In this document: positions 35,467 to 44,311 of the stretch, one piece after another
How the letters are laid out: every line of letters starts with the position of its first letter
Position numbering within the stretch: position 1 is the first letter of the stretch
DNA from: JAAXQD01 sp963790095
Lineage (GTDB): Bacteria; Desulfobacterota; Desulfobacteria; Desulfobacterales; UBA11574
Length of the DNA stretch: 64,000 bases
Direction of reading: 5' to 3'
NCBI GenBank assembly: GCA_963790095.1
Contig: CAWBNO010000034.1
Span: forward strand, 124,001 to 188,000
Position numbers and translations under genes: made by a program
Notes under the pieces: model-generated
The model's input: only the letters and a program-made list of their open reading frames with translations
The model's database searches: none
Told to the model about the DNA's origin: nothing

Positions 35467-36093
35467 TCATGGGAGGCCTGCAACCCTTTTGAAGCCAAAT
35501 CCCACCCAAGTATCAGAAAGTGCTTCTGCCAGTGCCGGGGCAGAAGCATGCACCTGCGCCCTTTCTATAACTTTAAACCCCCTCTGGGCCAACGCCTTCT
35601 CCACCTCCCCGGCATAAACGTCGTAGAAACCGGACACCACGAGCAAATCTCCCTCACGGGGTAACAGACGCTGATAGTGATCGAACAATTCCCTATGAAT
35701 GACGGCATGGAGGTTGGCAAGAATCAAGTTGAATGGTCCGATCACAGCTTCCGTCGATCCCCGAAAAAAATGGAACCTGTCTTCCATCCGGTTCAGGCCT
35801 ACATTGTGCCCAGTGGCCTGTATGGCCCCTGGAGAGATGTCGCATCCCAGTGCACGGCCTTTGTTTTTAAGGGCCGCTGAAAGCCCGAGGATGCCCGATC
35901 CGCATCCGATGTCCAGAATTTTGGCTTCTTTTTTAATCGGTAACCGGTTTAAAATGGTCAGCGCTGCCCGGGTGGAGGGATGGGCCGGGGGGAACGATCG
36001 GGAGGTTTTCAGGACCAGGCAGTCCTCCCCTGTTTTGGGCTTTCTGAAGCTCCAAGGGGAGCGAATGACAAAATTGTCAATACGATAGAACAT
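35467..36093 (-). CDS. PrmA-like SAM-dependent methyltransferase
   Basis: A 208-residue class I methyltransferase: AHPSTRAALTIL corresponds to the FGTGxHxTT motif of ribosomal protein L11 methyltransferase, followed by ILDIGCGSGILGLSAAL (SAM loop), GCDISPGAI and FNLILANLHAVIHREL, which matches the ILANI region of PrmA. The N-terminal substrate-recognition domain of PrmA is missing, and the protein is about 80 residues shorter, so the target may be another protein. It converges on the phosphoesterase gene. Confidence 0.82.
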   Translation of the reverse strand: MFYRIDNFVIRSPWSFRKPKTGEDCLVLKTSRSFPPAHPSTRAALTILNRLPIKKEAKILDIGCGSGILGLSAALKNKGRALGCDISPGAIQATGHNVGLNRMEDRFHFFRGSTEAVIGPFNLILANLHAVIHRELFDHYQRLLPREGDLLVVSGFYDVYAGEVEKALAQRGFKVIERAQVHASAPALAEALSDTWVGFGFKRVAGLP

Positions 36094-36370
36094 CGATTTT
36101 AACGATTCCCTTATTTAACAAATCTAACATCTTTCCCGTTTTGTTTACGTTCCTTTAGGGGAATATTAATCGCTCGTCGGGGTGTATTCATTTTAAATCC
36201 GGGTAAAAGCAACCGCGTGTATATCACCCCATGACCCTATTGTAAAGACTGGACCCGCCGCCGGATCGACTGCCCAGCCGAATGGGTTCAAAAATCCTTT
36301 CTTCGGCAAACACCCCGCAAGGTTTTGAATTTGAACCTTTTTCGAAATTCACAAGATGTTGTGTTTTCCC

Positions 36371-36399
36371 TTGACCTTTATCGCAATAAGTTGTATTCA
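36371..36399 (+). promoter_or_regulatory. Promoter candidate before the deacetylase gene
   Basis: TTGACC (36371-36376), 17 bases, TATTCA (36394-36399). Transcription would begin only a few bases before ATG 36409, so the message could be nearly leaderless, or a later start codon is used. Confidence 0.4.
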
Positions 36400-36408
36400 A
36401 TACCTATC

Positions 36409-37257
36409 ATGAAGGGAAACTATCAAGAAAAAGAAACCCAGCGGAATCATCGAAGATTTTTCTTGGTAAATGGCCTGACCTACCTCGCCGGCACCCTGTT
36501 CGGACTGAACTTTTTTTCCATGGCCGAAGCCAATGAAAAGCGTATTTGGCCCCTGCCCCAACCCCGAGGGCAAAGGATGTCTTTTTCAGCCCAGGCCCCG
36601 AGGATCGCCTTGATCATTGACGACATTGGGTATAGCGTCGCCCGGGCCCAGGCGTTTTTGTCCTTGAAAATGCCGATGACATTCTCCATACTTCCCCAAT
36701 TGCGGCATTCCAAGGATCTTGCAGAGGAAATAACCGGAAAAGGCCATGAAGTCATGCTGCACCAGCCCATGGAACCATACGGCAGCGAAAGCCACCCGGG
36801 ACCGGGTGCCGTCTACATCTCATACGGAAATCGTAAAATCGAAGAAACCATCGCAGAAAATCTGTCGCAAATTCCCCAAGCAACGGGGGTGAACAATCAC
36901 ATGGGCTCAAAATTTACCTCCTGCTCCACCAAGGTCGTACCGGCACTGAAAATAATCAAAAAAAATGATCTTTTTTTTGTGGACAGTTTGACGAGCAGGC
37001 ATTCACAGGCCTACAAAATGGCCCGACGGCTGAACATGAGAACCGCACCAAGAAATGTCTTCCTGGACCACGCCCCGGATATTCGGGCGGTCCGAAGGCA
37101 GCTCGTGCACCTAAAACAACACGCCCTGAAATTCGGAGCCGCCATCGGAATCGGGCATCCCCACCTTTCAACGCTGACGGCCCTCCGGAAATTCAAACAA
37201 GAACTGGATGAAACAGCACCGTGGGTGGAACTGGTTTCAATATCCGATTTGCTTTAA
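36409..37257 (+). CDS. Divergent polysaccharide deacetylase (YibQ type)
   Basis: A 282-residue exported protein. A short basic N terminus is followed by a hydrophobic segment (FFLVNGLTYLAGTLFGLNFF) that acts as leader or anchor. The catalytic part has PRIALIIDDIGYSVARAQAF, LKMPMTFSILPQL, GHEVMLHQPMEP and GVNNHMGSKFT, the NodB-like order of the divergent polysaccharide deacetylase 2 family. In that family activity on peptidoglycan or envelope glycans is presumed but seldom shown. The start at 36409 keeps the leader; an upstream in-frame ATG at 36325 would put extra charged residues in front. Confidence 0.88.
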   Translation: MKGNYQEKETQRNHRRFFLVNGLTYLAGTLFGLNFFSMAEANEKRIWPLPQPRGQRMSFSAQAPRIALIIDDIGYSVARAQAFLSLKMPMTFSILPQLRHSKDLAEEITGKGHEVMLHQPMEPYGSESHPGPGAVYISYGNRKIEETIAENLSQIPQATGVNNHMGSKFTSCSTKVVPALKIIKKNDLFFVDSLTSRHSQAYKMARRLNMRTAPRNVFLDHAPDIRAVRRQLVHLKQHALKFGAAIGIGHPHLSTLTALRKFKQELDETAPWVELVSISDLL

Positions 37258-37421
37258 AAATCCAATTACAGGAATTTTTTCAAAAAAATAGATCCTCAAT
37301 TTTCATCCCGTTAACCGCTTTTTCCCAAGCGTTTGCCATTTTATCATTGTGTCGTATCTTATGTCATATGGCCCAATGCCGTTCGTTCAGTATGATCGCT
37401 TATAAAGAGGAGGAAATTGTC

Positions 37422-37607
37422 ATGGATGCCGTTAACGGAAAGAATCAAGATAAGATACCCGATCTGAGGTGTCCGGAATGCCGAGCAGTATTGAAACAAA
37501 GAAGAACACGAAAACCCGATGCGTGTGAAATGATTTGTGGCGGATGTGGTCAGATGTTCGATGTATGCGACCTTGAAACGGTCCAAACATTAAAAAAACA
37601 ATCATAG
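37422..37607 (+). CDS. Small zinc-ribbon protein
   Basis: A 61-residue protein with two CxxC knuckles: RCPECRAVL and ICGGCGQMFDVCD, the classic zinc-ribbon spacing. The start at 37422 is chosen for the strong AAAGAGGAGG site just ahead. No enzymatic domain is attached. It may bind nucleic acid or another protein; there is no neighbour on the same operon that suggests a role. Confidence 0.8.
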   Translation: MDAVNGKNQDKIPDLRCPECRAVLKQRRTRKPDACEMICGGCGQMFDVCDLETVQTLKKQS

Positions 37608-37727
37608 CGCTGTCTTGATGATTTTTCATCCATTTAGGCCGCAATAATCAGTTGGGGGGTCCCCTGAAGGATCCAATTTTTTAGAGCTCTCCCGAATGCA
37701 GCAGGGTTTTTTTTTGGGGAACCGGAG

Positions 37728-38549
37728 TTATAATGTGCGAAGAAGGGAATTGATGAAAAGGATCATTTCGCCTAAAACCACGTTGCGGGCCTGGACATGG
37801 GGAACATGACCGCATCCGGGCACCAGCTTTGCTTCCACCGGACCTGAAACCCCTCCTGCAATCCCCTGGAGTTGGGCCGTCGTAGCGTATTCGTCATCTT
37901 CCCCCTGGAGCGCCAGCAGGGAGCAGGTGATTTTGGGAAGATAGGCTTCAATGTTCCAATCGAAAAAATCAGGCGACAGCCACCGGTCTGCCCAGCGTCG
38001 GAAAACGTTTTCCGTGTTTTCGCCGTGGTAGCGAGCCAGCCGAGCTTTCAAGTCGCCGGTTTCATAGGCATCGATGGCATTGCGAATGCCTGCCAGGGTA
38101 ACCGGTTCCACAAATATGTGAGCCGCCTCGGTGATGACCCCGCATACCCGGCTGCTGTTGACCGCCGCGGAAAGCAAGCCGATGGTACCCCCGTCGCTGT
38201 GCCCGATCAGAACAGCATGCTCAAGGTCGCAGTTTTTCAGCAGGCCGGGCAGGTAAACACCGGATTCTTTGAGAAGATAATCAAGGGGCCAGGGACCGCC
38301 GTAAGGTTCCGATCCGCCGTACCCCTTGCGATCATATACCAGCCCGGCACACCCGGTGGCCGCACAAAGGGCATGGGGAAAGTCCCGCCAGAGTTCGATA
38401 CATCCCAGTCCTTCATGGAGAAATACCAGCGTCGGTTTTTGAAGTGATTCCCCGGGGACCGCGGGTTCAATGCCCTTGACCCTCAGGCGGCACCCGGCAA
38501 CTTGTATGTGGAATATGCGCTGGGAGATGTCAGTGGTCTTTCGATTCAT
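37728..38549 (-). CDS. Alpha/beta hydrolase
   Basis: A 273-residue soluble hydrolase. The nucleophile elbow is VLIGHSDGGTIGLL (Ser in GHSDG), the oxyanion strand is PTLVFLHEGLGCIELWRDF, the acid is probably in LALQGEDDEYAT, and the catalytic His is in GCGHVPHVQ. Ester or thioester cleavage is likely, but the substrate is unknown. It stands alone, with about 265 bases before the selenoprotein gene on the other strand. Confidence 0.87.
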   Translation of the reverse strand: MNRKTTDISQRIFHIQVAGCRLRVKGIEPAVPGESLQKPTLVFLHEGLGCIELWRDFPHALCAATGCAGLVYDRKGYGGSEPYGGPWPLDYLLKESGVYLPGLLKNCDLEHAVLIGHSDGGTIGLLSAAVNSSRVCGVITEAAHIFVEPVTLAGIRNAIDAYETGDLKARLARYHGENTENVFRRWADRWLSPDFFDWNIEAYLPKITCSLLALQGEDDEYATTAQLQGIAGGVSGPVEAKLVPGCGHVPHVQARNVVLGEMILFINSLLRTL

Positions 38550-38814
38550 GGGTGTTAGAATAGAATAATCTGTTCCCGATTGTCAATTGACCGTTGAGGG
38601 TTGCCCCCTCCCCGAACTCCATTTTGGAACCCCGACGCTCCAAATTGGACATAAATTTATCTCGAATCGGGCTTTCAGTGGCCGACAAATCGTTGTCAAG
38701 CGCGGGTTTCCTTTAATATTCAAGGGTTTAGTAAAGTTGGCATAATTTTTGAATTTGTTTCTGGGACCGGTTGTAGTCCAACCAAAATAAAAACCACATA
38801 GAAAGGAGTTTAAC

Positions 38815-39510
38815 ATGAGTTCGACACCAGAAACACTCGAAGGTGTAGTGGTCGTTTCTCCGCAGGAAGCTCTCAAAATCCAGTCCGAGGGAGGTATGCT
38901 CATCGCCGCTTTCACTCACATGACCGACTGGTGCATGAGACGCGCCGCCGGATCCGTCCACATCACCATGGATGTCCCCAAAGATCACAAGCGGACCGAT
39001 TTCGATCTGGCCCAGGCCGAGTTCGACATCGAAGCCCTTCCCGAAGACAAAGACACCCCCATCGTCTTCTATTGCGCTGACAATAATTGATGGAAATCCT
39101 ATCACGCCGCCAGGTTGGCGGTAACCCAAGGCTACACTAAAGTCCATTGGATGCGGGTGGGGACGAAAGGCTGGATGGACGCTTTCTTCTCCATTGATAC
39201 CGATTCCAAACTTCTTCAGAACATCATGTTCGTCAACCAAAACAACCCTGCCGAATGGAGCATCGGATTTGATCAGGTCAAGGACTTGAGAAACCCGGTC
39301 CTGGTTGATTTCCAACCGGCCGACAAATACGAAAAAGAGCACGTGGAAAATGCCATCAACATTCCCTACGCGGAGTTGTGGACCTTTGCGAACCTTGAAA
39401 AACTGAACAAAAGCAAAGAACTCGTCATTATTCACGACGATCCGGTGATTGCGGGTGTTTTGGCCCTTTCCTTTCGGCTTCTCGACTACCGGACCTACAT
39501 TCTCATTTAA
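38815..39510 (+). CDS. Rhodanese-like selenoprotein with in-frame UGA at the active-site position
   Basis: Read through the UGA at 39088-39090, this is one 231-residue protein with two rhodanese-like domains (about 10-125 and 135-231). The first has the normal frame VFYCADNN-Sec-WKSYHAARLAVTQGY...VGTKGW, where the Sec (residue 92) stands at the catalytic Cys of rhodaneses (YC...C.xS..AA..L...GY..V...GG..W). The second domain has IIHDDPVIAG at that place and lacks a Cys, so it is inactive. GAAAGGAG precedes the ATG. A SECIS-like hairpin follows the UGA. The enzyme would move sulfur or selenium or reduce a persulfide; the acceptor is unknown. No signal peptide. Confidence 0.9.
39088..39121 (+). 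promoter_or_regulatory. UGA codon plus SECIS-like hairpin of the rhodanese gene
   Basis: After TGA (39088-39090), CCGCC (39107-39111) and GGCGG (39117-39121) form a perfect five-base stem, extendable by one G-U pair, around the loop AGGTT. The first loop G (39113) is 23 bases past the UGA. Position and a GGU-containing loop fit bacterial SECIS elements recognised by SelB. Confidence 0.8.
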
Positions 39511-39536
39511 AAACCAACATCCATTTAGAAAATACC

Positions 39537-39563
39537 CACATCCCCGCCTATGGCGGGGATGTG
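39537..39563 (+). terminator. Strong GC hairpin after the selenoprotein gene
   Basis: CACATCCCCGCC and GGCGGGGATGTG form a perfect 12-base stem with loop TAT. The following bases are TCATTTC, so the U-tract is weak. Confidence 0.75.
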
Positions 39564-39708
39564 TCATTTCATCCTGACCGCCTTGCCCCGACCTCAATTC
39601 CCAACATAATCCTTACTTAAAAATCGGAGGAGACCGGGTCAGATGACCCGGTGCACATGACACCCTTATTCGTCCCCATCTACAATTGTAAAATGGACAC
39701 GGTGCAAA

Positions 39709-39737
39709 TTGACATTCATTCTTAAATCCTATATGCT
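39709..39737 (+). promoter_or_regulatory. Sigma-70-type promoter candidate
   Basis: TTGACA (39709-39714), 17 bases, TATGCT (39732-39737), in front of the small Cys protein and secreted-protein genes. The rest of the 39564-39802 gap holds an imperfect inverted GGTGCA/GACAC stretch only. Confidence 0.55.
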
Positions 39738-39802
39738 TCTGATATATTATATATTTAATAGTATATCAGCTGATTTTTCAAAAAGACGACAAAGGAATAG
39801 CG

Positions 39803-39946
39803 ATGTCAAAACAATACCCGGAATGCCCATTGTATAATCACGTGAACTGTAGGGAGATCGATAACCGGAAAGTCTGTGCGATTGTACGTGAAGACAACAT
39901 TTGTCTTAAAAAGCTCCATAAGAATGTAAAGAAAGCCAAAGAATAA
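39803..39946 (+). CDS. Very small four-Cys protein
   Basis: A 47-residue protein, behind AAAGGAATAGC. Cys residues at 8, 16, 25 and 34 are evenly spaced by seven to eight residues (PECPLYNHVNC, KVCAIV, NICLKK), with a Lys-rich tail, so a metal-bound mini-fold is likely. Its frame ends 31 bases ahead of the secreted 102-residue protein, and both probably use the promoter at 39709. Function unknown. Confidence 0.65.
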   Translation: MSKQYPECPLYNHVNCREIDNRKVCAIVREDNICLKKLHKNVKKAKE

Positions 39947-39977
39947 GGATGCTTTTTAACGATTCGGAGAGGATATT

Positions 39978-40286
39978 GTGCATCGGATTAAAACGGTTCT
40001 CGTTGTACTTGCAATAATGTTGATAACTTTAACATCTCTTCAAGGGATTGTAAAAGCGGCACAGGTCCAAAGAATTCATAAAAATCAAAGGTTCGTCTAT
40101 ATTGATGGCGGCACCAAAGATGGATTTGTAATGGGATCTACAGTATGCATTTACTCATTCTCAGGAAAAAAGATCGCTTGCGGCAAAGTCCATAAAACTT
40201 CCGAATCCAAAACCATGGTTGGAATAGATAAAGCAATGGCCATCCAGATTAAAAATGGAATGGAAGCAAGACTATTAACTGACTGA
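39978..40286 (+). CDS. Small secreted protein
   Basis: A 102-residue protein with a signal peptide (TVLVVLAIMLITLTSLQGIVKA, cleavage probably after KAA) and a beta-rich mature part of about 75 residues: VYIDGGTKDGFVMGSTVCIYS, GKKIACGKVHKTSESKTMVGI. This looks like a small SH3-like or FlgT-like barrel ('gtkdGf..G....v'). It begins with GTG after GGAGAGG. Two Cys in the mature part could form a disulfide. Function unknown. Confidence 0.75.
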   Translation: MHRIKTVLVVLAIMLITLTSLQGIVKAAQVQRIHKNQRFVYIDGGTKDGFVMGSTVCIYSFSGKKIACGKVHKTSESKTMVGIDKAMAIQIKNGMEARLLTD

Positions 40287-40449
40287 AAAACGCTAACCTT
40301 TTCTCAAAAATATAAAAAGGAGCACATCATTCGAACCTGCCGTGTTTGCGCGTTGACCTCCCACCTCGCATCACAACTGTATTGTCAACAGCTTTTCATC
40401 CACCCTGAAAACCAGGAGAACAACAACCAATAAGACGGTTTGAAAAGTT

Positions 40450-40476
40450 GTTAATTGGTCGAAAATTAACTTTTTT
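40450..40476 (+). terminator. Hairpin with U-tract before the cold-shock gene
   Basis: GTTAATT (40450-40456) and AATTAAC (40464-40470) form a perfect seven-base stem, followed by six T. It ends the secreted-protein transcript or attenuates the cold-shock gene. The remainder of the 40287-40642 gap is the long leader usual for cold-shock genes. Confidence 0.65.
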
Positions 40477-40642
40477 AATTAATTCACTTGCTTTTTTTAA
40501 AATAGGTGTTATTTTTGAAACAATCATCAAAGGTCTGCCCTTAGTTGGCGGACCGGTTTCGTTCTGAAGGAAAGATTCGTTTGTCAGAGTGGCAACCTGC
40601 AGTCTGGAACTATGAGAACTTTTTTGAAAGGAGGGTGTCACT

Positions 40643-40843
40643 ATGACTAACGGAATTGTAAAATGGTTTAATAGCGGTAAAGGCTATGGCTTTATTGAGC
40701 AAGAAGATGGTCCGGATGTATTTGTTCATCATTCAGGAATTAATGCAACCGGTTTCAAATCGCTTGATGAAGGTGATCGGGTTTCCTTTGAAATAGAGCA
40801 GGGCCCAAAAGGTCCGTCTGCAACCAATGTAACCTTGGTATAA
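40643..40843 (+). CDS. Cold-shock domain protein
   Basis: A 66-residue CspA-family nucleic-acid chaperone. It matches the family from end to end: GIVKWFNSGKGYGFIEQEDGPDVFVHHS contains both RNA-binding motifs (KGYGFI and DVFVHH), broken here into KWFNSGKGYGFI and DVFVHHS, and the C terminus is FEIEQGPKGPSATNVTLV. The ribosome site GAAAGGAGGGTG is strong. The long untranslated leader agrees with post-transcriptional control as in other csp genes. Confidence 0.97.
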   Translation: MTNGIVKWFNSGKGYGFIEQEDGPDVFVHHSGINATGFKSLDEGDRVSFEIEQGPKGPSATNVTLV

Positions 40844-40866
40844 CCGTCCATTTTAGGATACAAAAG

Positions 40867-40901
40867 GGCATTCTTCAAAATATGAGGGATGCCTTTTTTT
40901 T
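40867..40901 (+). terminator. Terminator of the cold-shock gene
   Basis: GGCAT (40867-40871) pairs with ATGCC (40889-40893), with further pairing inward, and is followed by eight T. The next 460 bases have no gene that I can support. Confidence 0.75.
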
Positions 40902-41358
40902 GTTCAGGGAAATGATTTAAAAAATATTCTGGTAAATTGGGAAAGAGGGTTAATGGGCAATAACCGTTTAGTTTATTCAACCGAATCCGGTCGAATTTGC
41001 CCATCCAGCGGACACCCCACTACGAAATGCACCTGCAAAAAGAAAAAAACCGTCGAGAAACAATCCTCCTTTCCGTCTATCCTAGGGTTTTTAGTTTCAC
41101 TGAGCATGACTTTTTAATAGGATATTTTAGTCTCTCAACAGAGAAAACAACGTTCCGTCAGGAGCTTGGTATGCAGAATTTGAGGGGTTTCTCCATGGAA
41201 AAATCTCCTGTATGGCGGTGGAATGATCAAAGTGACAAACTATCACACAGGGAGAAACAAATCGAGAATGAGATCAACGCCAGAAGAAGTATTACAGAAT
41301 GAAAATCGAGTCCTGGGGGAGTGAGGTGCTTTCTTGAAAAAATTTTATAGCATATTTT

Positions 41359-41772
41359 CTAAGCAACTTTAAGAAAATTAAAACCTTTTAGGTGGAAGCT
41401 GAATATCAATATTTCGCAGATTCTATCTAAATTGTCTCGAAGGGCCTTTTTTCTGTGATTCTCTGTCAGACGATTTTCAGCCATTGCTTTTGCCATTACA
41501 GCAAGAAGCTGAACTCTCTTATGAAATTCTTGCCCCTCTCCTGTCTCAACATCGGAAGTAATCCCCGACTGAGGTTCAAAACAGGCCAAATTCAGGGAAT
41601 GATAAAACACGTGAATAGCGTTTTCGATGATGGCAGCTTTGCGATAGTTTCCAATGGGACAATTTTTTAAATAAGCCTTGGCCATGATAATGAGAAGCTT
41701 CAACCTTGATAAAAAAATGTCGTCGCCCGACATTGCTCTCATTTTTTCAGAAGTCGGCCCCAATTTAATCAT
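41359..41772 (-). CDS. Hypothetical helical protein with internal duplication
   Basis: A 137-residue protein behind AAAGGATATTTT. Its two halves resemble one another: LLIIMAKAYLKNCPIGNYRKAAIIENAIHVF (starting near 28, shown here only as the LLIIMAKAYLKN and NYRKAAI pieces) and LLAVMAKAMAENRLTENHRK (near 88). Each half reads as a pair of helices of the MAKA...E/N..R/K type, suggesting a duplicated four-helix protein. I do not recognise the family. It faces no operon partner and lies at the left edge of the AT-rich region preceding the sbt genes. Confidence 0.6.
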   Translation of the reverse strand: MIKLGPTSEKMRAMSGDDIFLSRLKLLIIMAKAYLKNCPIGNYRKAAIIENAIHVFYHSLNLACFEPQSGITSDVETGEGQEFHKRVQLLAVMAKAMAENRLTENHRKKALRDNLDRICEILIFSFHLKGFNFLKVA

Positions 41773-42158
41773 AAAATATCCTTTCAGCCTTTTGCCACCT
41801 GTTTCTCGACACCTTATTTTTTGTTTTTTGGAGCATTAAATATACGTATCAAATTATTTTTATTATGCAAAATTCATGCAAATTCATTGGTTAAAAATTT
41901 TCCATATGCATATCAGATAGTTAAATTTACTATGCGCAAAATTAAAGTATAAATTAGGTATATTAATCACTTGATTGATTTAGGCGGAAATTATGTAAAT
42001 GTGGGGCAAATTACATAAAATTTATGACTTTATTTACATAAATAATAGAAATCCTGAATAAAAACTGGAGAGTAAAATATAGATCCGCTGGGAGCTTAAA
42101 AAAGAACTTTGCCTGGCTAAAAAAAACACTTTGTTTGGGTTAATTATAGACGTAAATT
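41773..42158. other. AT-rich intergenic region
   Basis: No gene seen; composition is clearly more AT-rich than the neighbours. The octamer TTACATAA occurs at 42011-42018 and 42034-42041, and inverted (TTATGTAA) at 41991-41998, an arrangement that could be an operator. Confidence 0.4.
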
Positions 42159-42509
42159 GTGGCCCAACTGTTGATGGTTCCCATGTCTACCCTGGGAATT
42201 TTGGCAGTGGAGTGTATCATCAGCGCCGCGTTACCCGCTTTGGTGTATCAGAAACGCCACGGCGGTTGGTTCGGCTGGCGCTGGGCAATCCCCTATTTCT
42301 TTTATTGGTTGTTCTGCTTGTATTGGATTTCGCTCTGGGGACTCCTAACGGCTTCCCATTACGTCTGGTTAACCCGCGGACTACTCAAAATATTCTGCCG
42401 ACGGCGCTTCCAACGGCCGCCACGTCCGGAGCATTTTCAAAAGCCGCCTGAGTGTTCTGTTTTTTTCAACCATATCTTGGAAAAGCGCAGTACTTTTTTT
42501 GACAGTTGA
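42159..42509 (+). pseudogene. Possible C-terminal fragment of a membrane glycosyltransferase
   Basis: The frame opens right after a stop codon and encodes two strongly hydrophobic segments (VPMSTLGILAVECIISAALP and WAIPYFFYWLFCLYWISLWG) separated by a basic loop, followed by a charged tail. This is like the last membrane helices of processive glycosyltransferases (PgaC/BcsA-like), where a Trp-rich W..AIPYFFYW segment is common. There is no ribosome site and no catalytic domain upstream, so it is probably a gene remnant. A second overlapping frame (42131-42451) reads much less like protein. Confidence 0.3.
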
Positions 42510-42624
42510 CAGATCATATTCGTCCGTCGACACCTCTCACATATATATCGTATATCGATGCTTTTAGCCTTATATGGCCGTGAGATGAGGTGAACCCTGT
42601 GGCCGGAGTCCCGCGATTCCGTTT

Positions 42625-44208
42625 TTAAGGGGATGTGTTTCCCGTTTGGTTTCGGAAACAATAGGGATCGAGCTCATTGAAAATGTCGCGGCCGAAGCCG
42701 TAACTGACCGCCGGACAACCGCCGCAAACCGGACGAACAGGGCAGGCATTGCACGACTTCGATCCTTCCCGATAGCGGCTGGCAGAGGTTCCGTGATAGA
42801 TGTCATTCAGGCGTTCCTGATAAATGTTGCCGATCAGGGAGGGCATTTTTCGGCATGCATGTACTTCGCCGTCGGGCAGCAGGGCGACGAAATTGAAGGC
42901 CGCTCCGCAGCCGTGACCTGCACAGCCGCCGCCAAGGGGAAGCCCCCGCTGCCAGCGCAAGAGGTTAAACAAGTTGTCCTTAAATCCCATGCAGGAGTTC
43001 GTTTCAGCAGCATCCATATACTGGGCTAATAAATCGGGGAACCTGTCAAAAGGAACGGCTGATAGTTCAGCCCCCCGGCCCACCGACGCCAGTCGGTTGA
43101 AGGTGAATAAATCCGTAAGACTTTTGAGCCGATGGGCCAGCTTTAGGACCTGGTCCATGTTGTCCCGGGTAAGGGTGAGCATCACCATGCGATATACTCC
43201 CAGTTCACCCAAAAGTTTTAAAAAATCCAGCACCCGGTCATAGTGGCCGTGACCTCTAATAAAATCGTTATGCGCTTTCAGCCCCTCAAGACTGACCTGG
43301 AAGAACTCCGGTTTTTGTACCGCAAGCATGCGTTCGATACGGTTTCGGGGCATTGGATTACCAAGAACGGCGGTCATAAAACCCCGATCGACCGCTTCGC
43401 TGTAAAGGCGATCAAAGTGAGGGTAAAGCATGGGATTACCCCCGGAAAAGGATACCTGACCGAACACATTGTGTCCCCGGCAAAAATCATAAAAGTCGTC
43501 GAGCACCCCTAAAGCCTGTTCGAGGGTCATGGCTTCACGATCACTGCGATCGTAACAGTGGCGGCAGTCCAAGTCGCAGGTTTGGGTAATATGCCACTGT
43601 AATGTAAAGGTCGAGGACGAAAAAAAAACAGGATCGTCCATCTCACCTTTCGGGAATTCTGCGGGGCGCCGGATGCCCGGCGGTGGTGTCAGGATCAGGC
43701 CGAACTGTTCAGCCCGATAAAGAATGTTGTCGATTGCCCCTACCGTAACATCGCCTTCGGAAGCTGCCTTTCTTGAGTCGATCTCTTCAGTCGCAATTTT
43801 GAGCGCCAGAAGGTCCCTGGCTTCGGCGTTGCGAACTTCGACCCCCTTTTTGCCGGGCCTAATCAACACGAGGACATATCCATCGCCGGGTTCCGGAACC
43901 GTGGCGCGATTGGACAACAATTCCGGCAGGTGCTGCCAACTCACCGGCACCAGTTCAAGGGCCGGATTGACAATGCGATGTGTCACCATTTCCGGCAAGG
44001 ATGGTGGAGATTTCAGGAGACGATGTCTTGATTCTTCTATTTTTGCCAGATCGAAGATAAAGGGATGGCGGCAGCACCTCTCGGGATGCCGATCCAGAAC
44101 TTCGGACAATGCTGCATCCCCTTCTAAATATTTTTCAAGATCCGGTAAGAGTTCAAAACAAACTGGATAACGCTTTCGAAAGTCTGTTTCGAAACGATGC
44201 GTGGACAT
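42625..44208 (-). CDS. sbtM: Radical SAM/SPASM peptide maturase, SbtM type
   Basis: A 527-residue enzyme predicted to modify the SbtA peptide. The radical SAM cluster motif is Cys211-x3-Cys215-x2-Cys218 (QTCDLDCRHCYD), followed by VSFSGGNPM, the GGE-like motif. The C-terminal SPASM region supplies Cys at about 429, 434, 452, 486, 489, 495, 498 and 517 for two more Fe-S clusters (ESK-SCNACPVRPVCGGCP). The N-terminal 190 residues are an extra domain, possibly leader-binding. I recognise it as the family called thio(seleno)oxazole modification maturase SbtM, always paired with a Cys- or Sec-rich precursor. That precursor is encoded 120 bases upstream. The start follows GGCGGAG. Confidence 0.85.
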   Translation of the reverse strand: MSTHRFETDFRKRYPVCFELLPDLEKYLEGDAALSEVLDRHPERCCRHPFIFDLAKIEESRHRLLKSPPSLPEMVTHRIVNPALELVPVSWQHLPELLSNRATVPEPGDGYVLVLIRPGKKGVEVRNAEARDLLALKIATEEIDSRKAASEGDVTVGAIDNILYRAEQFGLILTPPPGIRRPAEFPKGEMDDPVFFSSSTFTLQWHITQTCDLDCRHCYDRSDREAMTLEQALGVLDDFYDFCRGHNVFGQVSFSGGNPMLYPHFDRLYSEAVDRGFMTAVLGNPMPRNRIERMLAVQKPEFFQVSLEGLKAHNDFIRGHGHYDRVLDFLKLLGELGVYRMVMLTLTRDNMDQVLKLAHRLKSLTDLFTFNRLASVGRGAELSAVPFDRFPDLLAQYMDAAETNSCMGFKDNLFNLLRWQRGLPLGGGCAGHGCGAAFNFVALLPDGEVHACRKMPSLIGNIYQERLNDIYHGTSASRYREGSKSCNACPVRPVCGGCPAVSYGFGRDIFNELDPYCFRNQTGNTSP

Positions 44209-44256
44209 GTAGGCTCCGCCGACCTCAATCCGTTTGAACGATATAAAATGCCAAGA

Positions 44257-44279
44257 GCCGGCAACCTGAAGCTGCCGGC
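44257..44279 (-). terminator. Hairpin between sbtA and sbtM
   Basis: On the transcribed strand GCCGGCA and TGCCGGC form a perfect seven-base GC-rich stem around nine bases, followed by TCTTGGCATTTT. With only a loose U-tract it may be a partial terminator or processing site that keeps the peptide more abundant than the maturase. Confidence 0.6.
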
Positions 44280-44311
44280 CCTTGTTGGTTTCCGATAATC
44301 AATAATTTCCG

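Noticed and set aside
40997..41302. 101-codon open frame after the cold-shock gene
   Set aside because: Lacks a ribosome site at any plausible start and does not resemble a protein family; only its last 35 codons look weakly coding.
42131..42451. Alternative frame over the membrane fragment
   Set aside because: The other frame has clear membrane helices; this one has no protein-like features.
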